A DNA stretch of 64,000 nucleotides from Vibrio sp. 10N. GTDB lineage: Bacteria > Pseudomonadota > Gammaproteobacteria > Enterobacterales > Vibrionaceae. Under the pieces are notes generated by a model. That model worked only from the letters and a program-made list of their open reading frames with translations. It had not been told where the DNA came from and made no database searches. Made by a program: the position numbers and the translations under genes. The first letter of the stretch is position 1. The number at the start of each line of letters is the position of its first letter. The DNA is taken from the NCBI RefSeq assembly GCF_036245475.1, contig NZ_BTPM01000002.1, forward strand, positions 372,001-436,000, written 5' to 3'. Positions 55,273 through 64,000 of this stretch are shown piece after piece.

Positions 55273-57487
55273 AGGTGGCCTCCACGCCAATATCTAACAG
55301 GTGTTCGTTAAGGATGTTTGAGATCGTCACCATATGTTGGCGGGTGAGCGTACTAAACTCGTGAAAACTGCGCTTCGATTGATTCATGTGTCCCATCCAG
55401 GCGTTAATGACTGAGGTGTCAACGCCCTTTGCCGTTAATAGTGACCGAGCGTGATGCCGTGCCCAATTGGCTTGGAGAGGGAAGACAGAGTCAATGAAAA
55501 ATGTGTAGTTTGATGGTGTACACGGCTCATACTGACTTTCTCTTAAGTAGAAAAAGAGATGAGTCTCACCTGTGAGTAAACGTTTATACTCGAGTGATAG
55601 CTCTGGTTGAGTGTTGGCGAGCTGTAATACTCGTCGCTTGCAATAGCTCAAATAGTTGTCGAGGATTTTAATCGTGATGTCTGGAAGCTTGATGACGCGG
55701 CTATTATCACCAATACCGGACTCTTTGTCTGAAATCCAATAGTCGCCTGTTTGCAGCGATAGGTGCGTGATTTTTCCAAACCAACCGGTGACGGGGCGAT
55801 AGCCTGATGCAATCGCAAGAACAAGCTGAGTGTAAATTGTGATGTTGTTATGGAAGCATTCATCTTTTGGCTGCTTTGAGTTCAGTTTTGACTGAAGGTG
55901 GGCAAACAATGAAGACAAAACGTCCGTTTCAATATACAAGGGTGAACCAAGTGATAAAGGACTGGGAATTTCATCGAACAGAGTTAACGCGGAGGGAACT
56001 GGGGTTAAGTGTGATAGGAAGTCCAAGTAACGGTTGTATGTTTGAAGTAGGTAGCCATCAGAAAGCTGTAGGTAAAACACAGCAGGTATGGTGTTAATTG
56101 GCTCACCTGTAAGCAAAGCAATAATGGTCGAGTCAACATTTTCATGCGACAGCTTCTGTCTGAGATAGGATGTAACTTTTCTCAGTGTTAGATGTGTATC
56201 ATGCCGCTTGTTAATGTAACTGAGCAACCCTTTCAGCTCCGCTTCTTCCACACCCTTGAAAGTAAGGCTGCTCAAGCTCTGACAGACAATCTGCGGTAAA
56301 GGCAACCAAAACTCTTCCGAGGTTTTTGTCAGAAGGGGTAGGAGCTCAGCACGCTGCTTTTGAGAAGGCAGCCTGTGCTTTCGGCAAAAGCCTACGAGCT
56401 TTCGGTGCGAGGAGCGTTTACTTTTCAGCTTTTTGGCTTGGGTGTAGGTACTGCCGCTAAATAGCATAACAAGCAGTAACTTGGCTGCCATCAAAGTGTT
56501 TGAATTGGTGCTGATTTGTTCCATGCAATAGCGAACCAAGGCACCTATTTCATAAATAGTCGCACTGTCTATATCGCAAGCAAGACTCATGTCTCTCTTT
56601 TCAATGCGAGCCTGAATGGCGCGAGCATGCAACGCCCCAGCTGCATAGCTCGGTTGAGTGTGGGTGTAGCTGCTCACTATACTTGTCGTTCGACTGCTCT
56701 CACCGTGGTGGTCTTCTTTTTGCCAGCTATGACTCGTTGATTTGGGGCCTTCGTTGAACTGTGTTAGCTCAAATAACCCTTCTTCACCATCGTCATCGAG
56801 TGTTTTGAGTTCACCTTGTTCAAGTCGACCACTTTTTTTGAATTCATTACTAGTAACATTACGAGTGTAGCCGTCCGAGTAGTTTAAAGTGGACTCATAG
56901 GGCCGGCGATAGTGATTAAGTTTGTCGACCACTTGATTTGGAGGACGATCATCATTCTCTTCATCAACAAGAGTTTGAAACGCTTCTACAAGCTGGTGAA
57001 AATTGAGCTGTTCAATGTCTGGCAAGTAAGCGGCCATTGTTTCTCGTTTACCATTGGCAAATAACCTCACGTCATTACAGATGTCTTTGATTTTGGATTG
57101 ATGCGTGCCAATAAATGAAAGGCGCGCCACGGATAAAAAAGTCAGCGCTTTATATTGGTCGAATTTGTTGCGGTCATAGGAAGTAAGCAAAAGATTGGAT
57201 GACAAGAAAGCAGGTAGATAGTGGACACCAAGATTCTTACTATTCGAAATTGAGATGACTATGTCGTGCAAATTTGCCGAAACCGGCGGGCGTTGTACTC
57301 TTTGGGCCTCTGAAACAAGAAAGGGGATTTCTGGGAACTCGTTTCTATATTCTTCTCTGATGATTGCACATAGCCGAATGACTTCAGTTGCGATAAGGGC
57401 ATTGTGACTCTCGTCGAATGGGAAGAGCTGCTTTAGAAAACGCTCGATATTCTTGTGTTTAAACCGCTCTTTTACACCTTCAAACAT
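55265..57487 (-). CDS. Second large tyrosine-recombinase-like protein, nucleophile not obvious
   Basis: A ~740-residue protein. The catalytic-domain pattern is present: Arg in ASGYRPVTGW (near residue 560), HHARSLL (near 678) and WMGHMNQSKRSFHEFSTL (near 699). The position where the Tyr nucleophile is expected reads SFHEFS, with Phe instead of Tyr, and the only later Tyr is the penultimate residue. So it may be catalytically inactive and act as a partner. I chose ATG 57487, which overlaps the previous stop (ATGTTTGA) and has GGGAG upstream; the frame extends to 57535. Confidence 0.75.
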   Translation of the reverse strand: MFEGVKERFKHKNIERFLKQLFPFDESHNALIATEVIRLCAIIREEYRNEFPEIPFLVSEAQRVQRPPVSANLHDIVISISNSKNLGVHYLPAFLSSNLLLTSYDRNKFDQYKALTFLSVARLSFIGTHQSKIKDICNDVRLFANGKRETMAAYLPDIEQLNFHQLVEAFQTLVDEENDDRPPNQVVDKLNHYRRPYESTLNYSDGYTRNVTSNEFKKSGRLEQGELKTLDDDGEEGLFELTQFNEGPKSTSHSWQKEDHHGESSRTTSIVSSYTHTQPSYAAGALHARAIQARIEKRDMSLACDIDSATIYEIGALVRYCMEQISTNSNTLMAAKLLLVMLFSGSTYTQAKKLKSKRSSHRKLVGFCRKHRLPSQKQRAELLPLLTKTSEEFWLPLPQIVCQSLSSLTFKGVEEAELKGLLSYINKRHDTHLTLRKVTSYLRQKLSHENVDSTIIALLTGEPINTIPAVFYLQLSDGYLLQTYNRYLDFLSHLTPVPSALTLFDEIPSPLSLGSPLYIETDVLSSLFAHLQSKLNSKQPKDECFHNNITIYTQLVLAIASGYRPVTGWFGKITHLSLQTGDYWISDKESGIGDNSRVIKLPDITIKILDNYLSYCKRRVLQLANTQPELSLEYKRLLTGETHLFFYLRESQYEPCTPSNYTFFIDSVFPLQANWARHHARSLLTAKGVDTSVINAWMGHMNQSKRSFHEFSTLTRQHMVTISNILNEHLLDIGVEATYD

Positions 57488-58058
57488 CTCGTTTTTTCTC
57501 CCGTACCAGCTGCTCAAAAATGGAAGGTTCTTCATTAGACGGCGTTTCTTGGGTTTGGGCTTTTGCGTTTTGCTGAGCGAGAGAACTTCTCGAAGAGTGT
57601 GTCATGTCGGAGAGCTGTTTTTGACTCAATTTATTCTTATCAAAAAGAGATTTAATGATGGTGTTGGGCGCCTGTTGATTAAGAGCTCGACGAAAGTCTT
57701 CTGCTGATTTGTTGTCGATTGAGGAAAGCATCGCGCGTAACACGGCCAACCAAGCTCTTTTCTCGACTTCAACATCACTCATCTCATCGTGAACAAGCAC
57801 TTCGCAGTCGACGAGCTTCAGCGTTGTTAATGAAAAACTGAAGGATTCAAATCCGGAGATAATGGCGATTTTGTTGTTTGATATGCGCACGGCCTGAAGT
57901 GTGAGACCGACATTAATCTCATCTAAAGACGACTGCTGCATAACCGCTTTATCCACCCAAAACTGCCGAGAATGAAAGAACGAAAAGGCGGGTAGGGCAG
58001 CCCTATGAATCAAAAATTCTAATCGATTTTTTGAACGATTCGACAAAATATGAGACAT
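57480..58058 (-). CDS. 192-aa first protein of the recombination operon
   Basis: A 192-residue protein beginning MSHILSNRSKNRLEFLIHRA. No recombinase motifs. It is the first gene of a three-gene, overlapping operon with the two large recombinases. The C-terminal half is polar (SRSSLAQQNAKAQTQETPSN) and includes HTH-like QLSDMTHSSRSSL, so a DNA-binding or excision-control role is plausible. A 19-bp palindrome lies just upstream of its start. Confidence 0.65.
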   Translation of the reverse strand: MSHILSNRSKNRLEFLIHRAALPAFSFFHSRQFWVDKAVMQQSSLDEINVGLTLQAVRISNNKIAIISGFESFSFSLTTLKLVDCEVLVHDEMSDVEVEKRAWLAVLRAMLSSIDNKSAEDFRRALNQQAPNTIIKSLFDKNKLSQKQLSDMTHSSRSSLAQQNAKAQTQETPSNEEPSIFEQLVREKKRDV

Positions 58059-58083
58059 TTCAAACGCTCGTTTAAGTCATAAA

Positions 58084-58102
58084 ATGTACAATAAGTGTAC
58101 AT
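58084..58102. promoter_or_regulatory. Palindromic operator before the recombination operon
   Basis: Perfect arms ATGTACA/TGTACAT with a five-base spacer, 25 bases upstream of the first gene of the operon. The position overlaps where its promoter should be, so autorepression or control of mobility is likely. Confidence 0.6.
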
Positions 58103-58242
58103 TACTCGAGACTCAAAATTAAAAAAATCGATCAAAAATGGTGAAAAATGAGATCGAGATTTGGTAGGGTATGCAACGGTAACTATCTGAAATGTCGTTT
58201 AATTTGAATTATTCGACAGTAAAAAATTGAGTGGGTATAATG

Positions 58243-58286
<44 letters not shown>

Positions 58287-58848
58287 AGTCTTCCCTTTAT
58301 TTCAATAGCTTAATAAACAATAAGTCGCCAGTTATACAACCAGATATTACGGTGTATTTAGTAAGAGATAGAAACCAGTAGCTCATCAAGTGCCTGTTTG
58401 CTTGGAAAGTTACCGCGAGTATTGGATTGAGCTCGTTTGCCTTCTATTCATTAGCTGAATGGTTGACGGCTATGCTAGGTGATCTCGGTTGCAGTAATAC
58501 AGATGCAGGGCATCTATATGGGCTGTTGCATTTATCGACGCAGTTTCTTTCAAAGTGTAACAATCAACGTAGACTGATCTTAATCTGGGTATTGACGGTG
58601 TTTGTGGCGGTTATAGATTTGGCGACTTACTCACAGCTCGTGCTTGTTTGGGTTACGCTGCTCGGGCTAGCAAACTGTCGCTATATTTCATTGCTGGCGA
58701 GGCAATCTGCTGTGCGCTAATTTGGCCGTTAGGGGTACTAAGATAATAGACTAGAGCACATAGTGTGATGAGCAACTCGAATATAGCAAAGGTATGCGCC
58801 TGGTTTTATATTTAGTGTTAACATGCTGATTTTTATCAGGATGTAACA
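58287..58848 (+). other. Region with a doubtful small membrane-protein frame
   Basis: About 560 bp. An open frame at 58427-58720 (TTG start; first ATG at 58472) encodes a short hydrophobic protein with two predicted membrane stretches (LILIWVLTVFVAVIDLA, LVLVWVTLLGLANC). It has no good ribosome site. It may be a real small membrane protein or a remnant. Otherwise nothing recognised. Confidence 0.35.
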
Positions 58849-59508
58849 ATGAAATATAAAATAATAATTGCTTTTTCTATGTTAACGCTTTCGGGATGCT
58901 CCACATTTCCGATTCAAAGTTACTCACCGCAGGTTGAAAATATCAATGCGTTAAGTAACGTACAAACTAAGTTATCGGTCACGTATTTACCAGCCAGTTT
59001 TACTGACACTGGTGTAGTGCAATGTCGTGGAGCCGGTCCAGTTAAATTAATCAATGGTGATACTTTTACTAAGTATGTCGCAAGCTCTTTGGAGAGTGAG
59101 TTGATTGCAGGTAAAAAGTACCAAGTCTCCAGTCCTAAAGAGATCAAAGTAAGGCTTACTCGAGTTGACTTTGAAACTACCTTAGGAAATACCAATTGGT
59201 ATATCGATGGGAAGTATACGTTGGGTGACTCTGTAGCATACGTCTCCACTATATATAATGACAAAAGCTCTTATATGGCGGATAAAGCGTGTCGAAATAT
59301 GGGAGTATATTTTCCAAAGGCCGTAGCTATGCATCTCCAGCAGCTAATCGCGAGCCCTGAGTTCAATCGATTTGTCAGTGTATATAATCAAAACGAACAT
59401 CAGCGTTTTGCCGAGAAACTGGAAATTCTCAATAAGGCTTTTCACAACGGTGTCATCACGGAACAAGAGTTTGAGGATAAAAGAGCGAAACTGATTTCCG
59501 ATTTGTAG
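58849..59508 (+). CDS. Lipoprotein with C-terminal SHOCT-like domain
   Basis: A 219-residue lipoprotein: signal peptide with lipobox LSGC (Cys 17). The mature part is unknown; the C-terminus (FAEKLEILNKAFHNGVITEQEFEDKRAKLI) is a SHOCT domain, a short helical module often at protein ends. Located in the periplasm or outer-membrane inner leaflet. Not obviously part of the APE cluster. Confidence 0.75.
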   Translation: MKYKIIIAFSMLTLSGCSTFPIQSYSPQVENINALSNVQTKLSVTYLPASFTDTGVVQCRGAGPVKLINGDTFTKYVASSLESELIAGKKYQVSSPKEIKVRLTRVDFETTLGNTNWYIDGKYTLGDSVAYVSTIYNDKSSYMADKACRNMGVYFPKAVAMHLQQLIASPEFNRFVSVYNQNEHQRFAEKLEILNKAFHNGVITEQEFEDKRAKLISDL

Positions 59509-59554
59509 TCAAGAGACGGTTGAATGATAGAGCTGTACCATTTATTGCGGTTGA

Positions 59555-60085
59555 TTAGTATTTTATGCCAATACTTGCGATAAATGGTACATCTATTCCG
59601 TCATTCGGCTGTTTTAAGTTAGCGTTGCTAAAGTGTCGGTATTGAAATCTAAGCTGGTATTTTTTTTCTTTATCCAGATAGATCCCGCCCCCCACTTGAG
59701 CTTGAAAGGCGAAATGCACTGCCTGTTCTCGTTCTCCAAATGTAGTAGTGGTTAGGTAACTAGGCCCCAGAGCTCTCACATGGAAGAACACCTCTTTGCT
59801 GCCCAGAGTCGAGCTCAATCGCAATTCCGGAAAAATAGAAAACGCTGTGAGCTGTTTACTTCCAGATGCACTGTTTGTCCTTAGATGGGTAATACTGGTA
59901 CCGAGGCTCAATATTTGGCGCGAGCTGCGGTGGTAGTCGTATAGGATGGCATCAACAAAGGCGGCTTGATTGTGGTCATCAGTTCCAAACTGGGGGCCAG
60001 CGCCTAAGCCAAACAGGATCTCACCTGCTTGGCTTGTCGTAGAGAGGCAACAACTTAGGAGCAAAAACCGAGACAGACGATACAT
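59555..60085 (-). CDS. PagL-like lipid A 3-O-deacylase
   Basis: A 176-residue outer-membrane protein with a signal peptide (MYRLSRFLLLSCCLSTTSQA). Amphipathic beta strands and the motif YRHFSNANLKQPNDGID near the C-terminus correspond to the catalytic His and Ser region of PagL; the protein ends in an aromatic (GIKY), usual for outer-membrane barrels. PagL removes the 3-O acyl chain of lipid A in the outer membrane. It lies 22 bp after the methyltransferase gene on the same strand. Confidence 0.75.
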   Translation of the reverse strand: MYRLSRFLLLSCCLSTTSQAGEILFGLGAGPQFGTDDHNQAAFVDAILYDYHRSSRQILSLGTSITHLRTNSASGSKQLTAFSIFPELRLSSTLGSKEVFFHVRALGPSYLTTTTFGEREQAVHFAFQAQVGGGIYLDKEKKYQLRFQYRHFSNANLKQPNDGIDVPFIASIGIKY

Positions 60086-60107
60086 AGTAGTTCGCTCCTA
60101 GTTAGGG

Positions 60108-61175
60108 TTACGCTTTTACACAGTGGACAAGTGAGTGGCCTAAGCCAATCTTGTCTGTGACGGATACGATCTTTAGTCCAGCTTTTTCAATTAAAGGCAG
60201 GAAGTCATAACTCATATAGAAACGGCTATTGCCGTTTGCTATTGCGGTAAAATAAAGGCTGGTGGCATTAAGCGTATAGCTTGCAGACTCGTAATCTTGA
60301 CGATCAGGGAACAGCTCTAATATGTATACCTCCGAATTTGACTTCATCGCTTCAACGACACGAGAAAGGATACTGACTACCTCTGCCTGACTAAAGCAAT
60401 CTAAGAACTGACTCATCCAATAGATATCATGCTTCTCAGGTAGAGTCGCATTAATGTCCAGTAGGTTGGTAGGATGAGCAGAAACGCGGTTACTGTATCC
60501 TTGAACTTCAATGTTTTTGGTGGCGATGGCAAGCTGCTGTGGTAGGTCAACCATGGTCACTGAAATGTTTGGATTATACTCGCAACATTTTAGCGTCCAT
60601 TTACCAGTGTTAGCACCAATATCACAAATGGATTTGCCTGATCGCGAAAAGACCGTTTCAAGGATGGTAGGAAAACTGCGATCAGAGTAGTAGTGGTCAA
60701 AGTCGAACCAGCTTTTTCTCTCTCGCTCGCGAAGGCTTGATAATCCTTCATAAACAGTTGGCCAGTTACCTAGTGTCTCTAGCCCAGCAGGGCGAGACTC
60801 TAAAATAGAAGTCGTTAACTCAGCCATGCCCTGATAGCAAATATCAGACACAAAATCCATATTAACTCGTGTCATCTCGTCGTGATTGACGAAATGACCG
60901 AGTTTAGTCAAAACGTAGTTGCCGCCTTGCAGAGTGACCAGTCCTACAGATAGACCCATATCTAACAGCACTTTAATACCGTAGTGGTCTGCGTCTACAA
61001 GTTGCTCGAGAGTTTCGACTGACGCGCCTTGTTTTCGGTACGTGGCTAGCGCATTGAGAATTCCAATATCACGTAAAGATTTTGCTGCTTGAAATGCAAC
61101 GGGTGCAAATGCGAGTCGTTGTGCTTCTTCTTTGGCTTGAACCGCCGTGAGTGTATCGTTGCTATAAAATTCCAT
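60108..61175 (-). CDS. SAM-dependent methyltransferase of the APE cluster
   Basis: A 355-residue enzyme. The N-terminus (about 20-110) is a dimerisation/winged-helix region as in plant-type O-methyltransferases; the catalytic domain starts with the SAM motif ICDIGANTGKWTL (near residue 190), then VTMVDLPQQ and the region DIYWMSQFLDCFS. Known APE clusters contain a methyltransferase that modifies the aryl head group, so this is the likely substrate. It is transcribed away from the main APE operon. Confidence 0.8.
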   Translation of the reverse strand: MEFYSNDTLTAVQAKEEAQRLAFAPVAFQAAKSLRDIGILNALATYRKQGASVETLEQLVDADHYGIKVLLDMGLSVGLVTLQGGNYVLTKLGHFVNHDEMTRVNMDFVSDICYQGMAELTTSILESRPAGLETLGNWPTVYEGLSSLRERERKSWFDFDHYYSDRSFPTILETVFSRSGKSICDIGANTGKWTLKCCEYNPNISVTMVDLPQQLAIATKNIEVQGYSNRVSAHPTNLLDINATLPEKHDIYWMSQFLDCFSQAEVVSILSRVVEAMKSNSEVYILELFPDRQDYESASYTLNATSLYFTAIANGNSRFYMSYDFLPLIEKAGLKIVSVTDKIGLGHSLVHCVKA

Positions 61176-61459
61176 CTAGTGCTTTTTATTCATTAATAAT
61201 TGAACTGCAGATATAGCCTATTTTAATTTTAAGGCTAGTGCAATAGAATGTATTTTACTTTGCCATGACATTGGTGTTGCAACACATTGTGCGTTAATGT
61301 TGTGTTAATGGCTTGTTTTAATTCGTTTTGTAATATTCACCGCTAACTAGATTGTTAATTTTTTAGACAACCGATTTGATTAGCTGTTCAAATCCCTTTA
61401 CCGACATCTATATATTATATAGGATTATGGGTGTAATAATTTTAGCGTTTATGTAAGAA
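61176..61459. promoter_or_regulatory. Divergent APE promoter region with AT palindrome
   Basis: About 284 bp, very AT-rich, between divergent APE genes. It includes the 15-bp palindrome CTATATA-T-TATATAG at 61408-61422, 37 bases before the next gene, and tandem TGxGTTAATG words. This is a likely control region; no regulator is identified. Confidence 0.45.
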
Positions 61460-62146
61460 ATGGATTTACAGATTAAGCTCGCTATGAGCCAAGGATTTAC
61501 AGCGCGGTGTACGAGTTTGGATGACGTTTACATTCCATCGCAAGCACCGAATATCCCAAAGTCAATACTTCGACGAAGCAGCACCTTGACACGAGAGGTG
61601 TTGGCGCTAAGTGATTTTATTTTTGGTTCAGACATTGACTTCCTTGTGTTCGCTACCAAACATGGGGAACTGAATCGCACCCAGAAATTACTGCAAAGCT
61701 TGGCACATAATCAGGAACTATCTCCGACCCAGTTTGCTCAGTCTGTTCACAGTACTGCCGCCGGTCTTTTAACTATAGCTAACAGTCAAAACGTTTCATT
61801 TACAACAGTTTGTGCTAGCGATGACACGTTTGCAATGGCTATGGTCGAGGCGGTTTCTCACCTAGGTTCGTCGCCGGGCTCTACGGTGTGTTTGGTGTTA
61901 GCCGACGAATATCCGCCACCCGATCTGGAACCGTTCATAAACCGTGATGATGCCGGTGTTTTGGCTATGATGTTAACTGCCGGAACTGATTTTCGATTTA
62001 GCTTAACATCTATTAATAACAATACTAACTCGCAACAGACGCATTCAAACCAACAGCAATTGGTTGATTTTATCAGTAACGTCATAAGCAAACAGTCGGC
62101 AGATTTAATAGCGAATCGATTAAACATTTGTTTAGTGGCCTTATAA
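61460..62146 (+). CDS. Beta-ketoacyl-synthase-like protein (chain-length factor type), APE cluster
   Basis: A 228-residue protein resembling the N-terminal domain of beta-ketoacyl synthases (family of chain-length factors, PF13723). FLVFATKHGELNRTQKLLQSL and ARSMHSTAAGLLT-like SVHSTAAGLLTIAN are characteristic; a Cys (TTVCASDDTF) is at the expected active-site region but the protein lacks the C-terminal half of a full synthase. In APE synthesis such proteins accompany the ketosynthases that build the polyene chain. It overlaps the next gene by one base. Confidence 0.72.
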   Translation: MDLQIKLAMSQGFTARCTSLDDVYIPSQAPNIPKSILRRSSTLTREVLALSDFIFGSDIDFLVFATKHGELNRTQKLLQSLAHNQELSPTQFAQSVHSTAAGLLTIANSQNVSFTTVCASDDTFAMAMVEAVSHLGSSPGSTVCLVLADEYPPPDLEPFINRDDAGVLAMMLTAGTDFRFSLTSINNNTNSQQTHSNQQQLVDFISNVISKQSADLIANRLNICLVAL

Positions 62147-62955
62147 TGAGTAAGTTGTCAGTTAGGCTTAGGCAGTTAGGTTTTGGGATATGCTTCACAC
62201 TATTTGGATTTGGTGGATTAATTCTTTCCTATGTCATTTTTCCTCTAATATTTATCTGTGAGCGAAATAAGTTAGCTAGGCAAGACTTATGTCAATGGTG
62301 GATATCAGTGGCATTCCAAGGTTTTGTATGGTTCATGAATTTTGTCGGTGTACTCTCTATTGATGTGCATCATAAAGAGAGGTTTGTCACTAATAAAGGG
62401 GCGTTGGTTGTGGCGAACCACCCAACATTAATTGATGTGGTTATCATTATTGGACAATTACGCCAGTGTGATTGCATCGTAAAAGCCTCTTTGTGGAAAA
62501 ACCCATTTATTCGACATGTTATTCAGATGGCGGGTTATATCCCTAATGACTCAGAAGATATTTTGGACATCTGTGAGAGTAAGATGTCGTCTGGACGTAA
62601 ACTGCTTGTGTTCCCTGAGGGCACACGAACGACCCCAAATTCAGTAGTCAAATGCCAAAGAGGCGCTGCTCAACTTGCTATTCGTTGCAACACCGATATC
62701 CAACGAGTGTTGATCACTAGCAATCCAGCAACGCTTTACAAGGGGATCGCTTGGTACGATGTCCCGCAAATAAAGCCACAAATAGATGTAGTAATTTTGG
62801 AGTGTGAGTCGACACAAGCACTTGTCGACTGCTCACGCTCGACCCCAATTGCTGCACGACGATTAACTCGCTACTTTGAGGCTTCGCTTGAGCCAAGTCT
62901 CAAACCGGAACAAATGACGATAGAGGATTACGTTCTTGGAAACTTTACAAAATAA
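62146..62955 (+). CDS. Lysophospholipid acyltransferase-like enzyme, APE cluster
   Basis: A 269-residue membrane-associated acyltransferase. One or two N-terminal membrane segments, then HPTLIDVV (HxxxxD-type catalytic motif, in VANHPTLID) and LVFPEGTRTTP. In APE clusters this enzyme type attaches acyl or polyene chains to the lipid. Start ATG 62146, overlapping the upstream stop (TAATG). Confidence 0.85.
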   Translation: MSKLSVRLRQLGFGICFTLFGFGGLILSYVIFPLIFICERNKLARQDLCQWWISVAFQGFVWFMNFVGVLSIDVHHKERFVTNKGALVVANHPTLIDVVIIIGQLRQCDCIVKASLWKNPFIRHVIQMAGYIPNDSEDILDICESKMSSGRKLLVFPEGTRTTPNSVVKCQRGAAQLAIRCNTDIQRVLITSNPATLYKGIAWYDVPQIKPQIDVVILECESTQALVDCSRSTPIAARRLTRYFEASLEPSLKPEQMTIEDYVLGNFTK

Positions 62956-63211
62956 AATTAAGACACTCATTATCGATGCGCTAAACCTTGAAGATCTCTC
63001 TGTTGAAGATATTGATACTGATGAGCCATTGTTTGGTGATGAATCTGGTCTGAACCTCGATTCTATTGATGCGTTAGAGCTTGGCTTGGCGATTAAGCAA
63101 GAGTTTGGCATCGTCATCAACGGTGATGATCCTAAAGCGAAAGAGTACTTTCGTTCAGTTGCTAGTTTAGCGGCGTTGATCGAACAACAAAGTGTATCTG
63201 CGGAGGCCTAG
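62936..63211 (+). CDS. Acyl carrier protein 1, APE cluster
   Basis: A 91-residue acyl carrier protein. The phosphopantetheine-bearing Ser is in GLNLDSIDALEL. Start is TTG 62936, overlapping the acyltransferase gene by 20 bases. It carries the growing chain. Confidence 0.9.
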   Translation: METLQNKIKTLIIDALNLEDLSVEDIDTDEPLFGDESGLNLDSIDALELGLAIKQEFGIVINGDDPKAKEYFRSVASLAALIEQQSVSAEA

Positions 63212-63212
63212 T

Positions 63213-63467
63213 ATGGACCAACAGAAAGTATTTGAGCTGATCAAAGACGCGATGGTAGAGCTGTTTGAGCTTGACCCAGCAGAGATCACCTTAGAAGCCA
63301 ATATTGCTGATGATCTTGAGCTCGACAGCATTGATGCGGTCGATTTGATTGTTCACTTGCAACGTCAAACGGAAATCAAGATCAAGCCAGAAGAGTTTAA
63401 GTCTGTTCGTCAGGTAAAAGACATCGTCGACGTTGTGGTGAAGCTCGTCGCAACTGCGGACGCATAA
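63213..63467 (+). CDS. Acyl carrier protein 2, APE cluster
   Basis: An 84-residue acyl carrier protein; Ser in DDLELDSIDAVDL. I chose ATG 63213, preceded by GGAGG, two bases after the previous stop. Paired carrier proteins are typical of APE clusters. Confidence 0.9.
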   Translation: MDQQKVFELIKDAMVELFELDPAEITLEANIADDLELDSIDAVDLIVHLQRQTEIKIKPEEFKSVRQVKDIVDVVVKLVATADA

Positions 63468-63479
63468 CGAGGCGTGTTA

Positions 63480-64000
63480 GTGAGCCTTATCAAGCCGCTG
63501 CTACTGCTCGCTACATTGGGTTATCCGTTCACGCTGTATTGGGCGATGTCGAATGGATATTTTCAGTTGGTAGCGGGCGTCATGTCGCTATTACTACTTT
63601 GTAAGCTGCTCACGCACTATGTCCAGGGCGAGCGAGAGATCAACCACTGGTTGCCTCCAGTACTGGGCCTCTCGGTGATGGTCCTTTCTCTGTTGAGTGA
63701 ACAGGCATTGGGAATGCTGATCTATCCGGTGGTCATCAACGGGGCGTTGTTTACCACCTTTTACTCCTCGCTGAACTCGGGAGTTCCGGTCATCACTCGG
63801 CTTGCTCAATTGCGTGAGCCACTGGATCAAGCTGGTTTAGTGTATACGCGGAAACTAACCAAAATATGGAGCCTGTTTTTTCTCGTCAACGGCTCAGTGG
63901 CTGCGATTACCATAGGCATTAGCCATGAGGTGTGGATGCTCTATAACGGTTTTATTAGCTACTTACTCATTGGCGCGTTGGGTGGCGGTGAATGGATATA
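63480..64000 (+). CDS. Membrane protein of the APE cluster (3' truncated)
   Basis: An open frame from GTG 63480 (GAGG eight bases upstream; a GTG six bases earlier is too close) that runs off the right edge. The visible ~173 residues are a multi-pass membrane protein (PLLLLATLGYPFTLYWAMS, VAGVMSLLLLCKLL, PVLGLSVMVLSLLSEQALGM). It resembles the predicted membrane proteins seen in APE clusters. Confidence 0.75.
   Translation, partial: MSLIKPLLLLATLGYPFTLYWAMSNGYFQLVAGVMSLLLLCKLLTHYVQGEREINHWLPPVLGLSVMVLSLLSEQALGMLIYPVVINGALFTTFYSSLNSGVPVITRLAQLREPLDQAGLVYTRKLTKIWSLFFLVNGSVAAITIGISHEVWMLYNGFISYLLIGALGGGEWI

Noticed and set aside
58427-58720. A 97-codon open frame as a gene
   Set aside because: No ribosome site and a TTG start; kept only as a doubtful note in the region entry.

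Overview
The window reads as a large defence-gene island from a Vibrio or close relative, joined on its right to a chromosomal aryl-polyene (APE) lipid gene cluster. Evidence for Vibrionaceae is the codon and protein style, an ssb remnant whose core (QLQTRKWQDQ..GQDRYTTEVVV) is of the Vibrio SSB type, and the APE cluster. No rRNA, intact tRNA or CRISPR array was seen.

Layout. 1-3.2 kb: end of zorA, zorB and zorC (Zorya, type I-like). 3.2-8.0 kb: a CARF/ring-nuclease-like gene and a type I restriction subunit hsdR carrying an extra N-terminal DUF4145-like domain. 8.1-19.8 kb: a tight seven-gene operon made of a TerY-P triad (VWA protein, PP2C phosphatase, kinase), a DNA2/UPF1-type SF1 helicase, a protein with a HEPN-like RxxxxH motif, a coiled-coil McrB-type AAA+ GTPase and a DUF2357/McrC-like partner. 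It separates hsdR from hsdM-hsdS (20.1-23.1 kb). 23.1-26.7 kb: a second, conventional mcrB-mcrC pair. 27.1-36.8 kb: Druantia type III (druH, druE). 36.8-44.9 kb: a glycine-rich membrane protein, a small secreted OB-fold protein, a DUF4145-RecD/PIF1-like helicase with a TPR/OB partner, an ankyrin protein and a PD-(D/E)XK-like protein. 44.9-45.3 kb: a broken ssb. 45.5-47.8 kb: an FtsZ paralogue keeping the FtsZ C-terminal tail, a secreted protein and an OGFr-domain protein. 47.9-52.2 kb: small genes, a likely toxin-antitoxin pair, a DUF6933-type gene, a two-copy repeat, and a minus-strand GGA-rich non-coding RNA resembling CsrB. 52.3-58.1 kb: a recombination operon with two very large tyrosine recombinases and a 192-aa partner, headed by a palindromic operator. 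At 58.24-58.29 kb lies the 3' part of tRNA-Gly(UCC), the probable attachment site and right end of the island.

Beyond that end (58.3-64 kb) are a lipoprotein, a PagL-like lipid A deacylase, a methyltransferase, and the start of an APE operon (ketoacyl-synthase-like protein, acyltransferase, two acyl carrier proteins, a membrane protein cut by the right edge).

Working together: the island stacks at least five anti-phage systems (Zorya, type I RM, TerY-P/McrB-like, McrBC, Druantia III), some nested in one another, with accessory genes that may act on host division (FtsZ-like) or on host post-transcriptional regulation (CsrB-like RNA). All identifications are by reading motifs; no searches were run.
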